The notes under the pieces: generated by a model
What the model saw: only the letters and a program-made list of their open reading frames with translations
The model's database searches: none
Told to the model about the DNA's origin: nothing
Translations under genes and position numbers: made by a program
Assembly: GCA_965217265.1 (NCBI GenBank)
Contig: CBDCHP010000002.1
Location: 89,947-153,946 of the forward strand
Source: JAGRGG01 sp965217265
GTDB taxonomy: Bacteria > Pseudomonadota > Alphaproteobacteria > Geminicoccales > Geminicoccaceae
Direction of reading: 5' to 3'
Length of the DNA stretch: 64,000 nt
Part shown: positions 26,153 through 34,546 of the stretch, piece after piece
Position numbering within the stretch: the stretch's first letter is position 1
How the letters are laid out: each line of letters opens with the position of its first letter

Positions 26153-26623
26153 TCAGCCCTCCTCTTGCCGGAGATTTTCCGCCGCCCGGCGGACGGCGCG
26201 CAGGATGCGCATGTGCGTGCCGCAGCGGCAGAGGCTGGGCTCCAGCGCCCGCCGGATCGCGGTGTCGCTCGGGTCGCCATCGCGCGCCAGCAGGGCCTGC
26301 GCGTGCATGACCATCCCGGGGATGCAGTAGCCGCACTGCGCCGCCTGCTCGGCGATGAACGCGGCTTGGACCGGTCCCGGCTCGTCGATCGTGCCGAGGC
26401 CTTCAAGGGTGGTGATCTCGCTGCCTTCAAGGCCGCCGACGGGCGTCAGGCAGGAGAAGATCGGCCGGCCGTCGCTCAAAACGGTGCACGCGCCGCACTG
26501 GCCTTGCCCGCAACCGTACTTCGCGGCGAACAGGCCCAAGTCGTTGCGCAGCACGTAGAGCAGCGGCGTGTCCGGCTCGGCGTCGACCTCGACGCGGCGG
26601 CGGTTGACGGTGAGCGTGGTCAT
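26153..26623 (-). CDS. iorA: 2Fe-2S small subunit, IorA type
   Basis: A 156-residue protein with two [2Fe-2S] sites: plant-ferredoxin type Cys38, 43, 46 and 58 (YGCGQGQCGACTV...FSC), and the C-terminal helical site Cys97, 100, 132 and 134 (QCGYC...CRCG). It passes electrons from the molybdenum site of the partner IorB. The ATG at 26623 follows GGGAGGGAACC. No xdhC-like maturation gene is adjacent. Confidence 0.93.
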   Translation of the reverse strand: MTTLTVNRRRVEVDAEPDTPLLYVLRNDLGLFAAKYGCGQGQCGACTVLSDGRPIFSCLTPVGGLEGSEITTLEGLGTIDEPGPVQAAFIAEQAAQCGYCIPGMVMHAQALLARDGDPSDTAIRRALEPSLCRCGTHMRILRAVRRAAENLRQEEG

Positions 26624-26813
26624 CGAGGTTCCCTCCCGGCCGCGCCGCAGTCTCCTCGGTGATACGACCACACGACATGGCAATCGAGCGCTAGCGCCCC
26701 CCGGCCGTCCGATCAAGGCAACGCAGGCGCGATCGAGGGCCGTTTTACGCCCAAGGGGCGACGCGGCCGGACGCGAAACGGCTTTTCGGCCTCGATCTTC
26801 GCTCCGATCGGCC

Positions 26814-27461
26814 TCAGTACAGCGTCGCCCCCTGCCGCTCGGGAAGATCCGCGTCGTAGGCGTCGGCGTCGAAATCCCCCCGCGCGCCTTTGAGCATCGC
26901 GCCCGCCGAGGGTAGGTCCTTGCGCTCGGCGCGGGCCTCGGGCTGCCAGAGCTTGGAGCGGATCAAGGCGCGGGCGCACTGGAAGTAGACGGTCTCGATC
27001 TCGATGCGCAGGACCGTCGCCGGCGCCTTGCCGTCGACGGCGAAGCTCTCCAGCAGGGCAGGGTCGGTCGTGATCGTGGCCCGCCCGTTGAGGCGCAGCG
27101 TCTCGTCGACGCCGGGAACGAGGAAGAGGAGGGCCACGCGGGGATCGACGACGAGGTTGCGCAGCGTGTCGAGGCGGTTGTTGCCGCGCCGGTCCGGCAG
27201 CGCCAGCGTCCGCTCGTCCAAGACCCGAACGAAGCCGGGCGCGTCGCCGCGCGGCGAGGCGTCGAGGCCGTCCGGGCCGAGGCTGGCGAGGACGACGAAG
27301 GGTGCTGCCTCGATCAGGCGCCGGTAGGCCGGCGTCAGGCGGTCGGTCTCCTTGGTCAACGACGCTTGGGCGGGCCGGCCGTAGAGGTCGAGCAGCCCGG
27401 CCTCGTCCGTCACGGCGTGCCGATCGCCGCCCTGCGCCGCGTCGGCTCGGTCGATCTCCAT
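26814..27461 (-). CDS. FMN-binding pyridoxamine-phosphate-oxidase-like protein
   Basis: A 215-residue split-barrel flavoprotein of the PPOX class (FVVLASLGPDGLDASPRGDAPGF, RRGNNRLDTLRNLVVDPRVALLFL, RLNGRATITTD). It resembles the MSMEG_1061/DR2398-type group. Conserved RSKLWQPE near the end is also seen in that group. The reaction is unknown, probably reduction of a small molecule with a flavin. Start chosen by the GAGAGGAAG site before ATG 27461. Confidence 0.85.
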   Translation of the reverse strand: MEIDRADAAQGGDRHAVTDEAGLLDLYGRPAQASLTKETDRLTPAYRRLIEAAPFVVLASLGPDGLDASPRGDAPGFVRVLDERTLALPDRRGNNRLDTLRNLVVDPRVALLFLVPGVDETLRLNGRATITTDPALLESFAVDGKAPATVLRIEIETVYFQCARALIRSKLWQPEARAERKDLPSAGAMLKGARGDFDADAYDADLPERQGATLY

Positions 27462-27689
27462 CGGGCTTCCTCTCGTCTCGGGTGCCATGCCCCCCTGCGG
27501 GACAATGTCGTGCCCGGCCACGGGGCAAGAACGGGACCCGCGGGCACCGGCAGGACGACCGTCCTCTGGTAGAGCGGTCAAGCCAATGAAGACGACGGCG
27601 AACAAATTTTATTCCATGAAACTATTTATTCCACAATAATGCGAAGTTTTTTAGCGAATAACTCCAATTTCAAGATTTAAAAAACGACC

Positions 27690-27706
27690 CTTTGTAAATT
27701 ACAAAG
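27690..27706. promoter_or_regulatory. Perfect palindrome, possible operator
   Basis: CTTTGTAA-A-TTACAAAG, a perfect 17-bp inverted repeat 38 bp before the GH26-like gene start, inside an AT-rich promoter region (27590-27740). This spacing fits a repressor or activator site over the promoter. The binding protein is unknown. Confidence 0.45.
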
Positions 27707-27744
27707 CGAATATCATTCCATATTAAACAACTCAAGGATACCAA

Positions 27745-28983
27745 GTGCGTCCGATCCCAACCCTCGCCCGCCGGATCCTCCCCCTCGCCCTCGCCGCCGC
27801 CCTCCTGTCCCCGCCCGCCGCCGCGTCCCCGGCCAGGATCGCGCCCGAGCGCTCCGGCCTGCCCTGGGCCTCGGGCATGTCCTGCTTCGATCGTTCGTGG
27901 AGCCGGCAGCCGCAGCTCGAGGCGTGGCGCGGGCGCAAGCTCGACGTCGTCAAGGGCTGGGCGCCGCGCAAGGACTGGGCCTCGATGCTCAAATGGTTCA
28001 AGGGCGGCGGCCTGAAGTCGCTCAAAGAGAGCGGCGCCCGGCTCGCGATCGGCGTCACGCCCGTGCCCGACAAGGTAGAGCGGAGCTTCGACGCCTGCGC
28101 GTCCGGCGCCTTTGACAGCTACTTTCGCGCGATCGGCCGGATCCTCGTCGACCGCGGCGTGCCGAACACCATCATCCGCCTCGCCTGGGAGGCCAACGGC
28201 AGTTGGTTTCCCTGGAGCGCCGGCAAGGACCCCGAAGGCTACAAGCAATGCTTTCGCCAAGCGGCCGAGACGATCAAGGGGGTGGACAAGCGCCTGTTGA
28301 TCGAGTGGCCGATGGCCGGCAAGGGCCACCTGCCGTTCTCGGTCGAGCGCATCTACCCCGGCGACGACGTCGTCGACATCGTCGGCATCACGCTCTACGA
28401 CCGCTACCCGACGGCGACGACGCAAGCGGTCTGGGACGACCTCTACATGAAGACGCACTTGGGCGGCCCCTACGGCCCCGGTGCTTGGGTCGAATTCGCC
28501 AAGCGGCACGGTAAGCCGCTCGGCATCGGCGAGTGGGGCGTGTCCGACGGCTTCAAGCCGGGCGTCGGCAGCGACAATCCCCTCTTCATCGAGAACGTGT
28601 TCGCCTTCTTCGCCCGCAACGCCGGCCATATCGCCTACGAGACCTACTACAACTGCCAAGAAAACGGCATCTACCGGCTCTACCCGAAAGCCGCCAACCC
28701 CAAGGCGTCGAGCGCCTACCAGCGGCTGTGGCGCGCCGGACCCAAGGCGGTGACGCTGCGCCGAGCGCCCGAGCCCCTAGCACCCGAGGCGGCCGACGCC
28801 GTGCGCTACCTGGAGTGGTTTCAAAAGAACGTCCGCCAGGGCCGAGCGGCCAAGGCGAGCAAGCACTGGACCCTCTACGTCGCCGCCGCCAAGAGGGCCG
28901 GGTTGCCGCTCTGGCAACGCTGGGCCGTCAAGGCCGAGGTGCGCAAGGGTGCCAAGGTCTCGGCGCTGAGCGCGCCGGGGTGA
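27745..28983 (+). CDS. GH26-like secreted glycoside hydrolase
   Basis: A 412-residue protein with a Sec signal (RILPLALAAALLSPPAAAS). It has TIM-barrel motifs of family GH26/clan GH-A: acid/base Glu149 in IIRLAWEANG and nucleophile Glu263 in GIGEWG, with a conserved substrate-binding ITLYDRYP between. GH26 enzymes cut mannans or related beta-glycans. The gene starts with GTG after AAGGATACCAA. The last codons run into palindromic copy E, which supplies the TGA. Confidence 0.8.
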   Translation: MRPIPTLARRILPLALAAALLSPPAAASPARIAPERSGLPWASGMSCFDRSWSRQPQLEAWRGRKLDVVKGWAPRKDWASMLKWFKGGGLKSLKESGARLAIGVTPVPDKVERSFDACASGAFDSYFRAIGRILVDRGVPNTIIRLAWEANGSWFPWSAGKDPEGYKQCFRQAAETIKGVDKRLLIEWPMAGKGHLPFSVERIYPGDDVVDIVGITLYDRYPTATTQAVWDDLYMKTHLGGPYGPGAWVEFAKRHGKPLGIGEWGVSDGFKPGVGSDNPLFIENVFAFFARNAGHIAYETYYNCQENGIYRLYPKAANPKASSAYQRLWRAGPKAVTLRRAPEPLAPEAADAVRYLEWFQKNVRQGRAAKASKHWTLYVAAAKRAGLPLWQRWAVKAEVRKGAKVSALSAPG

Positions 28984-29126
28984 ACGCTCCGCGTGCGCTG
29001 ACGCGGGGTCTTCTTTTTTCTCTTTTTTGCTATTTGTCTCCGGACTTGGCCTCAGCATCGAAGCCAGCCTCGGGCAAAGTAAAAAAGAAGAAGAAAAGAC
29101 CGCGCGTCAGCGCACGCGAAGCGTTC
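28982..29126. repeat. Palindromic intergenic element, copy E
   Basis: A 145-bp copy of the short-core type. The left arm contains CCGCGT-GCGCTG-ACGCGG followed by GTCTTCTTTTTT, a clear terminator-like shape. The first TGA is the stop codon of the upstream gene, and the opposite gene ends 2 bp beyond the right end. Confidence 0.93.
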
Positions 29127-29127
29127 C

Positions 29128-30591
29128 TCAAGCCTCGACGAACTCTCTTACCACTTCCTCGTCGTGCGCCCGCGTCATCAGGCTGACGCCGACGAAGACG
29201 GCGAGGTTGGCGATCAGGCCGACGATGCCGGGGTTGATGTCGAAGGGGCCCGGCCCGGGGGTTAGGGTCAGGTAGAAGTTGATCACGACGCCGACGACGA
29301 GGCCGGCGATGGCGCCCTGCTTGGTGCCGCGCCGCCAATAAAGCGCGCCGTAGACGGCCGGCGCGAACTGGACGATCGAGCCGTAGGCGCCGACCAGGAG
29401 TTGGACCAAGCCTTGCGAGCCGAAGATGGTGAGGTAGTAGGCGACGGCGCCGATGCCGACGACCGAGCCGCGCATCAGCCAGATCTCGGTCCGCTCGGTG
29501 ATCGAGGGCACCGCGCGACGCGCGACGTCGCGGCCGAACGAGACCGAGGCCGCGTGCGTGATCGCGTCCGAGGACGACATCGCGGCGGCGAGCGCGCCCG
29601 CCCCGATCAGGCCGTAGACGAGCCCGCCCGCACCCATGTGCTCGACGACGAGGTAGGGGAGCAGCCGATCGGGCGTGCCGACCTCGTCCATCGTCACGAC
29701 GCCGATCGCGGCGAAGCCGATGAACAGGATCGGGATGAGGAACAGCGCGAAGGCGGGATACGCCAGCACCGTCTGCTTCATCCGCCGCTCGTCGGTGGCG
29801 TAGGCCTTGGTGAACAAATGCGGCCACATCAAAAAGCCGACGCCCGAGACCAGGATCACCGTCGAGTAGGCCATGCCCGACATCGGCGAGTTCTCCTTGC
29901 CGATGGTGAGGAAGTCCGGCCGCTCGGCGATGATCTGATCGAACATCGGCGTCACGCCGCCGTGCAGCGCCTGGACGAGGTAGAGCCCGACCACCCAGGC
30001 GACGATCAGCATCAGCAAGCCCTGCAAGACGTCGCTCCAGGCGGCCCCCCGCACGCCGCTGGTGGCGACGTAGACGACGACGATGCCGTACGCCAAGAGG
30101 GCGCCGAACCAGAACGGGATCGCGCCCTCGGTCATCACCTCGGCGACGTAGGCCATGCCCTTGATCTGCAAGGTGAGGTACTGGATGAAGGCCAAGACGG
30201 CGACGATGCCGGCGATGATCGCCAGCGCGCGCGACTGGTAGCGGGCGCCGAGCAGGTCGCCCATGGTGACGAAGTCGAACTTGGCGCCGATCCGCCCGGT
30301 CTTCGGCCCCATGACGTACCAGGGCAGGATGCCGATGCAGGTGTAGGCCAGGATGTAGAACGACGCGGCACCCCGCTCGAAGGCCCAGCCGGGTCCGCCG
30401 AGGAAGGAAAAGGCGCTGAACACCGCGCCGCCCATCAAGAACCACATGACGATGAGGCCGAGGCCCCGGTCGGCGACGGCGTACTCCGAGACCGAGAAGA
30501 ACGAGCGCCCGCGCCCGGCCGCGACGCCGATCGCAAAAGCGAGCACGAGGTAGGCCGCCATGGCGAGGAGCGCCACCAGCCAGTCGTCCAT
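29128..30591 (-). CDS. Sodium:solute symporter (SSS family)
   Basis: A 487-residue membrane protein with about thirteen hydrophobic segments and SSS motifs (FFSVSEYAVADRGLG, GGPGWAFERGA, GALAAAMSSSDAITHAASVSFGRD). It imports an organic solute, probably a carboxylate or nucleobase-like compound, with Na+. It is translated right after a small DUF3311 membrane protein, the usual partner of this subgroup. A peptidase-type amidohydrolase gene follows upstream in the same direction, so the unit may import and hydrolyse an acylated substrate. Confidence 0.9.
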   Translation of the reverse strand: MDDWLVALLAMAAYLVLAFAIGVAAGRGRSFFSVSEYAVADRGLGLIVMWFLMGGAVFSAFSFLGGPGWAFERGAASFYILAYTCIGILPWYVMGPKTGRIGAKFDFVTMGDLLGARYQSRALAIIAGIVAVLAFIQYLTLQIKGMAYVAEVMTEGAIPFWFGALLAYGIVVVYVATSGVRGAAWSDVLQGLLMLIVAWVVGLYLVQALHGGVTPMFDQIIAERPDFLTIGKENSPMSGMAYSTVILVSGVGFLMWPHLFTKAYATDERRMKQTVLAYPAFALFLIPILFIGFAAIGVVTMDEVGTPDRLLPYLVVEHMGAGGLVYGLIGAGALAAAMSSSDAITHAASVSFGRDVARRAVPSITERTEIWLMRGSVVGIGAVAYYLTIFGSQGLVQLLVGAYGSIVQFAPAVYGALYWRRGTKQGAIAGLVVGVVINFYLTLTPGPGPFDINPGIVGLIANLAVFVGVSLMTRAHDEEVVREFVEA

Positions 30592-30592
30592 G

Positions 30593-30832
30593 TCAGGCTT
30601 CCTTCTTGGCGTCGGGCTCGTCCATCAGGTAGAGGGCGACGATCCCGACCATGCTGACGAAGATCCAGAAGATCACCCAGGCGAACGAGAACGGCAGGCC
30701 CAGGATCCGCGGCTCGACCGCGTTGCCGAGCGCGAACAGGGGGAAGACCTGCACCAGCACCATGAGGGCGACGAAGACGATGTAGACCCGCTGCACGCGG
30801 GTCCTTCGCCTCAGCTTGGCGTCCGTGTCCAA
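30593..30832 (-). CDS. DUF3311-type small membrane partner of the symporter
   Basis: A 79-residue protein with two membrane helices (VYIVFVALMVLVQVFPLFAL and FAWVIFWIFVSMVGIVALYL) and a charged tail. Small proteins like this precede SSS symporters in many proteobacteria. I chose the TTG at 30832 since AAGAGGGAG stands 10 bp before it. One base separates its stop from the symporter ATG. Confidence 0.75.
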   Translation of the reverse strand: MDTDAKLRRRTRVQRVYIVFVALMVLVQVFPLFALGNAVEPRILGLPFSFAWVIFWIFVSMVGIVALYLMDEPDAKKEA

Positions 30833-30872
30833 GGCCGGCGTCTCCCTCTTGTCGGTGTTGGCTTCGATGGGG

Positions 30873-32039
30873 TCAGCCGAGCGGCAGGGCGCGCTCGGCG
30901 AGCGTCGCCCAGTAGCTGGCCCCCACCGGCAGGATCGCGTCGTTGAAGTCGTAGTGCGGGCTGTGCAGCGGCGGCGTATCCTCGCCGGAGCCGATCCAGG
31001 CGTAGGCGCCGGGCGCCTTTTCCAGCATGAAGGCGAAGTCCTCCGCCCCCATCGACGGCGCCAAGTTCCACGCCGTCCGCTCCCCGCCGACGGTCTCGGC
31101 CGCGACGTCGCGCGCGAACGCCGCCTCGATCGCGGTGTTGATCGTCGCCGGGTAGCCGCGCTCGTAGGCCGTCCTCGCCTCGGCGCCGAAGGCGGCCGCG
31201 ATCCCGCTCGCGATCCGCTCGATGCCGCGCTCGGCCCTGGCACGGACCGCCTCATCAAAGGCGCGGACCGTGCCGCTCAAGACCGCCGTCTCGGGGATGA
31301 CGTTGTCGGCCTCGCCGGCGTGAACCTGGGTCACGCTGACGACGAGCGCGTCGGTCGCCTTGGTCTCGCGCGATACCAAGCCTTGCAGCGCCACCACGGT
31401 CTGCGCCGCGATCAGGACCGGGTCGGTGCCGAGGTAGGGCATCGCCGCGTGGGCGCCCCTGCCGGTGATGTGGACCTCGAACGTGTCCATCGAGGCCATC
31501 ACCGCGCCCTCGTGCAGCGCCATCGCGCCGGCTTCCATGCCCGGCCAGTTGTGCAGCCCGTAGACCGAGCGCATCGCGAATCGCTCGAACATCCCCTCCT
31601 CGACCATCACCCGCCCGCCGCCGGCCTGCTCCTCGGCCGGCTGGAAGATCAAGTAGACGGTGCCCTTGAAGGCGCGCGTCGCCGCCAGGTGCTTGGCCGC
31701 CCCGAGCAGCATCGCCGTGTGGCCGTCGTGGCCGCAGGCGTGCATCTTGCCGGGGTGCTTGGAGGCGTGGGCGAGGTTGGTCGCCTCGTGCATGGGCAAG
31801 GCGTCCATGTCGGCGCGCAGCCCGATCGCCCCGCCCCCGCCTTGGCCCCGCACCACCCCGACGACGCCGGTGCGGCCGACCTTCTCGTGCACCTCGTCGA
31901 GGCCGAACGCGCGCAAGCGCTCGGCGACGAAGGCCGCCGTCGCGTGCTCCTCGAAGGCCAGTTCGGGGTGCTGGTGCAGGTGCCGCCGCCACGCGGTCAG
32001 CTCGTCCTGATAGGCGTCGATCTCGGGCTTCGTCGTCAT
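30873..32039 (-). CDS. M20D amidohydrolase (hippurate hydrolase-like)
   Basis: A 388-residue peptidase with the M20D metal motifs: LRADMDALPM, KMHACGHDGHTAMLL, FQPAEEQAGGG, and SMGAEDFAFMLEK near the C terminus. Such enzymes release acyl groups from amino acids (hippurate, N-acyl or indole-acyl amino acids). It is cytosolic, without a signal. It lies upstream of the DUF3311/SSS pair in the same direction with a 40-bp gap, so an operon is likely. Confidence 0.92.
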   Translation of the reverse strand: MTTKPEIDAYQDELTAWRRHLHQHPELAFEEHATAAFVAERLRAFGLDEVHEKVGRTGVVGVVRGQGGGGAIGLRADMDALPMHEATNLAHASKHPGKMHACGHDGHTAMLLGAAKHLAATRAFKGTVYLIFQPAEEQAGGGRVMVEEGMFERFAMRSVYGLHNWPGMEAGAMALHEGAVMASMDTFEVHITGRGAHAAMPYLGTDPVLIAAQTVVALQGLVSRETKATDALVVSVTQVHAGEADNVIPETAVLSGTVRAFDEAVRARAERGIERIASGIAAAFGAEARTAYERGYPATINTAIEAAFARDVAAETVGGERTAWNLAPSMGAEDFAFMLEKAPGAYAWIGSGEDTPPLHSPHYDFNDAILPVGASYWATLAERALPLG

Positions 32040-32098
32040 GCGCTTACCCCCTCGTTCTCGAACACGATCCTAAGGCGATAAAGCGTTCCCGCAATGAT

Positions 32099-32242
32099 GA
32101 ACGCTTGCGCGTCCGCCGCGCGGGGCTTTTCTTCTTTTTTGCCACTGTTAACGCAGGAGGCCGGCCGCGGCGCCGAGGGCTAGCCTCGGACAAAGAGAAA
32201 AAGAGAAAAAAGAAAGCCCCGCGCCGCGGACGCGAAGCGTTC
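32099..32242. repeat. Palindromic intergenic element, copy F
   Basis: A 144-bp copy with the GTTAACGCAGGAGG module. It separates two minus-strand genes, starting 3 bp after the psiE stop and ending 59 bp before the amidohydrolase start. Confidence 0.92.
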
Positions 32243-32245
32243 AGC

Positions 32246-32644
32246 CTACTCCTCCTCGGACTCCCCCGTCAGCTCGTGCATCCGCTCGACGCGGACGAGC
32301 AGCACGACGCCGAGCACGAGGATCAGGATCGCGGCCGCCTCGTAGAGGATGTTCTTCGGGTCCATGTCCTTGCCCTGCAAGACGATCAGCCGGGCGATCG
32401 CCGTGATCGCGATGAAGATCGGGTAGACGAAGCGCAAGCTGCGGCTGGCGTAGAACACCGCCACCATCGAGAGCACCTCGGCGTAGAGGAACAAGAGGAG
32501 CAAGTCGGCCAATTCGATGACGCGCCGCTCGACGACGGCGAGCAGTTCGTTGCCGACCGCACCCAGCGTCAACACCGCGACCAGCGCCAGGACGGCCTTC
32601 TCGGCCACGCGAACGATCCCGGCGATCAGCTTCGCGTCGATCAT
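32246..32644 (-). CDS. psiE: PsiE-family membrane protein
   Basis: A 132-residue protein with four helices in the PsiE pattern (AVLALVAVLTLGAVGNELLAV, LLLLFLYAEVLSMVAVFY, RFVYPIFIAITAIARLIVL, LYEAAAILILVLGVVLLVRV). PsiE is phosphate-starvation induced in E. coli, but its function is unknown. The ATG at 32644 was chosen because the protein aligns from there. Upstream lies a REP-like repeat and a partial arm of the palindromic family. Confidence 0.85.
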   Translation of the reverse strand: MIDAKLIAGIVRVAEKAVLALVAVLTLGAVGNELLAVVERRVIELADLLLLFLYAEVLSMVAVFYASRSLRFVYPIFIAITAIARLIVLQGKDMDPKNILYEAAAILILVLGVVLLVRVERMHELTGESEEE

Positions 32645-32650
32645 GTCGGG

Positions 32651-32735
32651 GAACGCTTCGCGTGCTCTTCCAATCCCCCCGCAGCCTGCCCCCGACGAGA
32701 TCGGGGGGCGGCGGAGTCCCAGGGTCGCATGGACC
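32651..32735. repeat. Composite of palindrome arm remnant and REP-like hairpin
   Basis: It starts with GAACGCTTCGCGTGC, the end of the palindromic family, at 32651-32665. A hairpin CCCCCGA-CGAGA-TCGGGGG follows (32689-32707), then the constant 29-bp block also found at 17335-17363. It sits between psiE and the divergent methyltransferase gene. Confidence 0.75.
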
Positions 32736-32859
32736 ATGTGCCGAGATACAGCAAAGGATTTAAGATCGGGTAAAACGCCATGCAGGAGAGATACGTTTCA
32801 CGGAGACGAAAGCAAAAACCTCCACGCCAACGCACCTCGTGCACGCAAAAGGAAGCCGC

Positions 32860-33588
32860 ATGTCGAACACCCCCGACGCCTGGGGCGAGGTCGAGAGTGC
32901 CGCCTACCGCCGTCTCGCCCGCTACGCCGTGCCGGAGCGGGAGCGACAGACGGCGATCGTCGTGGCCCTCGTCGTTGCTGCCGACGTCGCCGGCGACGTG
33001 CTCGACCTGTGCTGCGGCGAGGGCCTCTTGAGCGAGGCGCTGCTGCGCGCCGTGCCCCGTGCGACCCTCCACGCCTACGACGGCTCGGCGGGCATGTTGG
33101 CGCTGACCGAGGCGCGGGCCGGCGCGTCGGGACGCCTCGTCACCCGCCCGATCGACCTCGCCGCGCGCGACTGGCGGCGCTTCGAGCGGCCCTTACGCGC
33201 CGTCGTCTCGTCGCTCGCGGTGCATCACCTCGACGCCGCGGCCAAGGGTGCTTTGTTCGCCGACCTGCGCGCGGCGCTCGCCCCCGGCGGCGTCTTCGTC
33301 CTCGCCGACGTCGTCCGGCCGGCGACGCCGATCGGGCGCAGCCTCGCCGCCGATCTGTGGGACGAGGAGGTCGAGCGGCGGGCCCTGGCGCTCGACGGCA
33401 ACCTCGATGGGCTCAAAGCCTTCCGTCAAGCGGACTGGAACCACTTTCGCCACACCGAGCCCGACCCGATCGACGAGCCCTCGACCGTCGTCGAGCACCT
33501 CGACTGGCTGCGCGCCGCCGGGTTCGTCGGCGTCGACCTCCACTGGATGACGGCCGGGCACGCGATCCTGAGCGGGTGGAAGCCCTGA
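32860..33588 (+). CDS. Class I SAM-dependent methyltransferase
   Basis: A 242-residue protein with the Rossmann motif I (GDVLDLCCGEGLLSEALL), motif II acidic end (LHAYDGSAGML) and post-motif (RAVVSSLAVHHLDAA; APGGVFVLADVV). It fits the Methyltransf_11/25 groups. The acceptor is unknown. The ATG at 32860 follows AAGGAAGC; an earlier in-frame ATG at 32839 lacks a ribosome site. Confidence 0.88.
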   Translation: MSNTPDAWGEVESAAYRRLARYAVPERERQTAIVVALVVAADVAGDVLDLCCGEGLLSEALLRAVPRATLHAYDGSAGMLALTEARAGASGRLVTRPIDLAARDWRRFERPLRAVVSSLAVHHLDAAAKGALFADLRAALAPGGVFVLADVVRPATPIGRSLAADLWDEEVERRALALDGNLDGLKAFRQADWNHFRHTEPDPIDEPSTVVEHLDWLRAAGFVGVDLHWMTAGHAILSGWKP

Positions 33589-33597
33589 GCGACCTTC

Positions 33598-33982
33598 TTA
33601 CCACCGCACCGGCACGCCGTAGCGATTGATCAAGGCGTCCGAGGTCAGCACCGTCCGGTCCGCGCGCTGCGCCCCCGCCACCAGCGCCCGGTCGAACGGG
33701 TCCTTGTGCAAGGGCGGCGGCCCGCTCAGCGAGGTCGGCGTCGAGGGCGATAAGCTCGAACCCCTGCCCGGCGAGCATGGCGGCGAGCGACGGGTAGGTC
33801 GGCAAGGTGATGTCGGTCAGCTTGCCCAACCGCACCTTGATCGCGATCTCCCAGACCGTCGTCGCCAGCACGGCGACGCGCCCCGGCGCGTCGGTGAGCA
33901 GCGCGCGCAGGTCGGTCGGGAAGTTCGGCTGACCGCGGTAGAAGTCGATGAGCGCACGGGCGTCGGCGAGGTAGAGGCTCAA
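33598..33982 (-). pseudogene. PIN-domain toxin, frameshifted
   Basis: From a TTG overlapping the antitoxin stop, the frame reads SLYLADARALIDFYRGQ...LATTVWEIAIKVRLGKL...LALDADLAERAA. The expected ending PPLHKDPFDRALVAGAQRA, DRTVLTSDALINRYGVPVRW and stop (33598) is present one frame over, so there is a one-base shift near 33715-33720. The catalytic acidic residues sit on both sides, so the intact PIN nuclease cannot be made. Confidence 0.82.
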
Positions 33983-34251
33983 TCGATCCCCCACTCGGCC
34001 AGTTCCTCGCCGCTCATCGGCGCGAGCGCCTTGTCGATGTCTTCTTGCGTCAGCCCCGAACGCTCGAAGGCGGCGCGGGCCGAGCCGAAGACCGGCCGGT
34101 CGCGCGGCTTCTCGATCGGCACCAGCTTTGCCACCGGCTTGTTGTGCTTGGTGATGACGACGGTCTCGCCCACAGCCACCGCTTGCAGCAGGGCGGAGAG
34201 CTTGGTCTTCGCCTCGTAGACGCTGACGCGGCGCGATGCGGTCCCGGACAT
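33979..34251 (-). CDS. Phd/YefM-type antitoxin
   Basis: A 90-residue protein with the Phd/YefM fold (RRVSVYEAKTKLSALLQAVAVGETVVITKHNKPVAKLVPI) and an acidic tail (EELAEWGID). Its TGA overlaps the TTG start of the broken PIN toxin. It should still bind DNA. The upstream AT-rich stretch at 34260-34300 contains ATTTTGGTCAAATATATAGTCAAAT-like repeats of TCAAAT that may be its operator. Confidence 0.88.
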   Translation of the reverse strand: MSGTASRRVSVYEAKTKLSALLQAVAVGETVVITKHNKPVAKLVPIEKPRDRPVFGSARAAFERSGLTQEDIDKALAPMSGEELAEWGID

Positions 34252-34373
34252 GGATCGGCTCCCGGACTGATTTTGGTCAAATATATAGTCAAATAGCTGC
34301 CGGTGGTCCAGCCTCCAGCGTGGGCGGACGCGGGGCCTCACTTTTCCTTGGAGCCATCCTCGCCATAGTCCAT

Positions 34374-34521
34374 GAACGCTTCGCGTGCGCTGCCGCGCGG
34401 CCTTTTTCTCTTCTTTTTTACTTTTGTCCGAGGCCCGCCCTCGGCGTCGCGGCCAGCCTCCTACGTTAACACTGAAAAAAGAAAGAAGAAAAAAGCCCCG
34501 CGCAGCGGACGCGAAGCGTTC
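34374..34521. repeat. Palindromic intergenic element, copy G
   Basis: A 148-bp copy with the GTTAAC-containing core inverted relative to copy B. It lies upstream of the antitoxin gene and 25 bp after the stop of the frameshifted hydrolase. Confidence 0.93.
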
Positions 34522-34546
34522 ACCCCCGCAGCACCTCGGGACGTTC

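Noticed and set aside
28982..29126. Short proteins encoded by the palindromes (NASRAL...RGLFF-like frames)
   Set aside because: Such frames appear in several phases and both strands of every copy as a by-product of the sequence; no ribosome site or consistent start.
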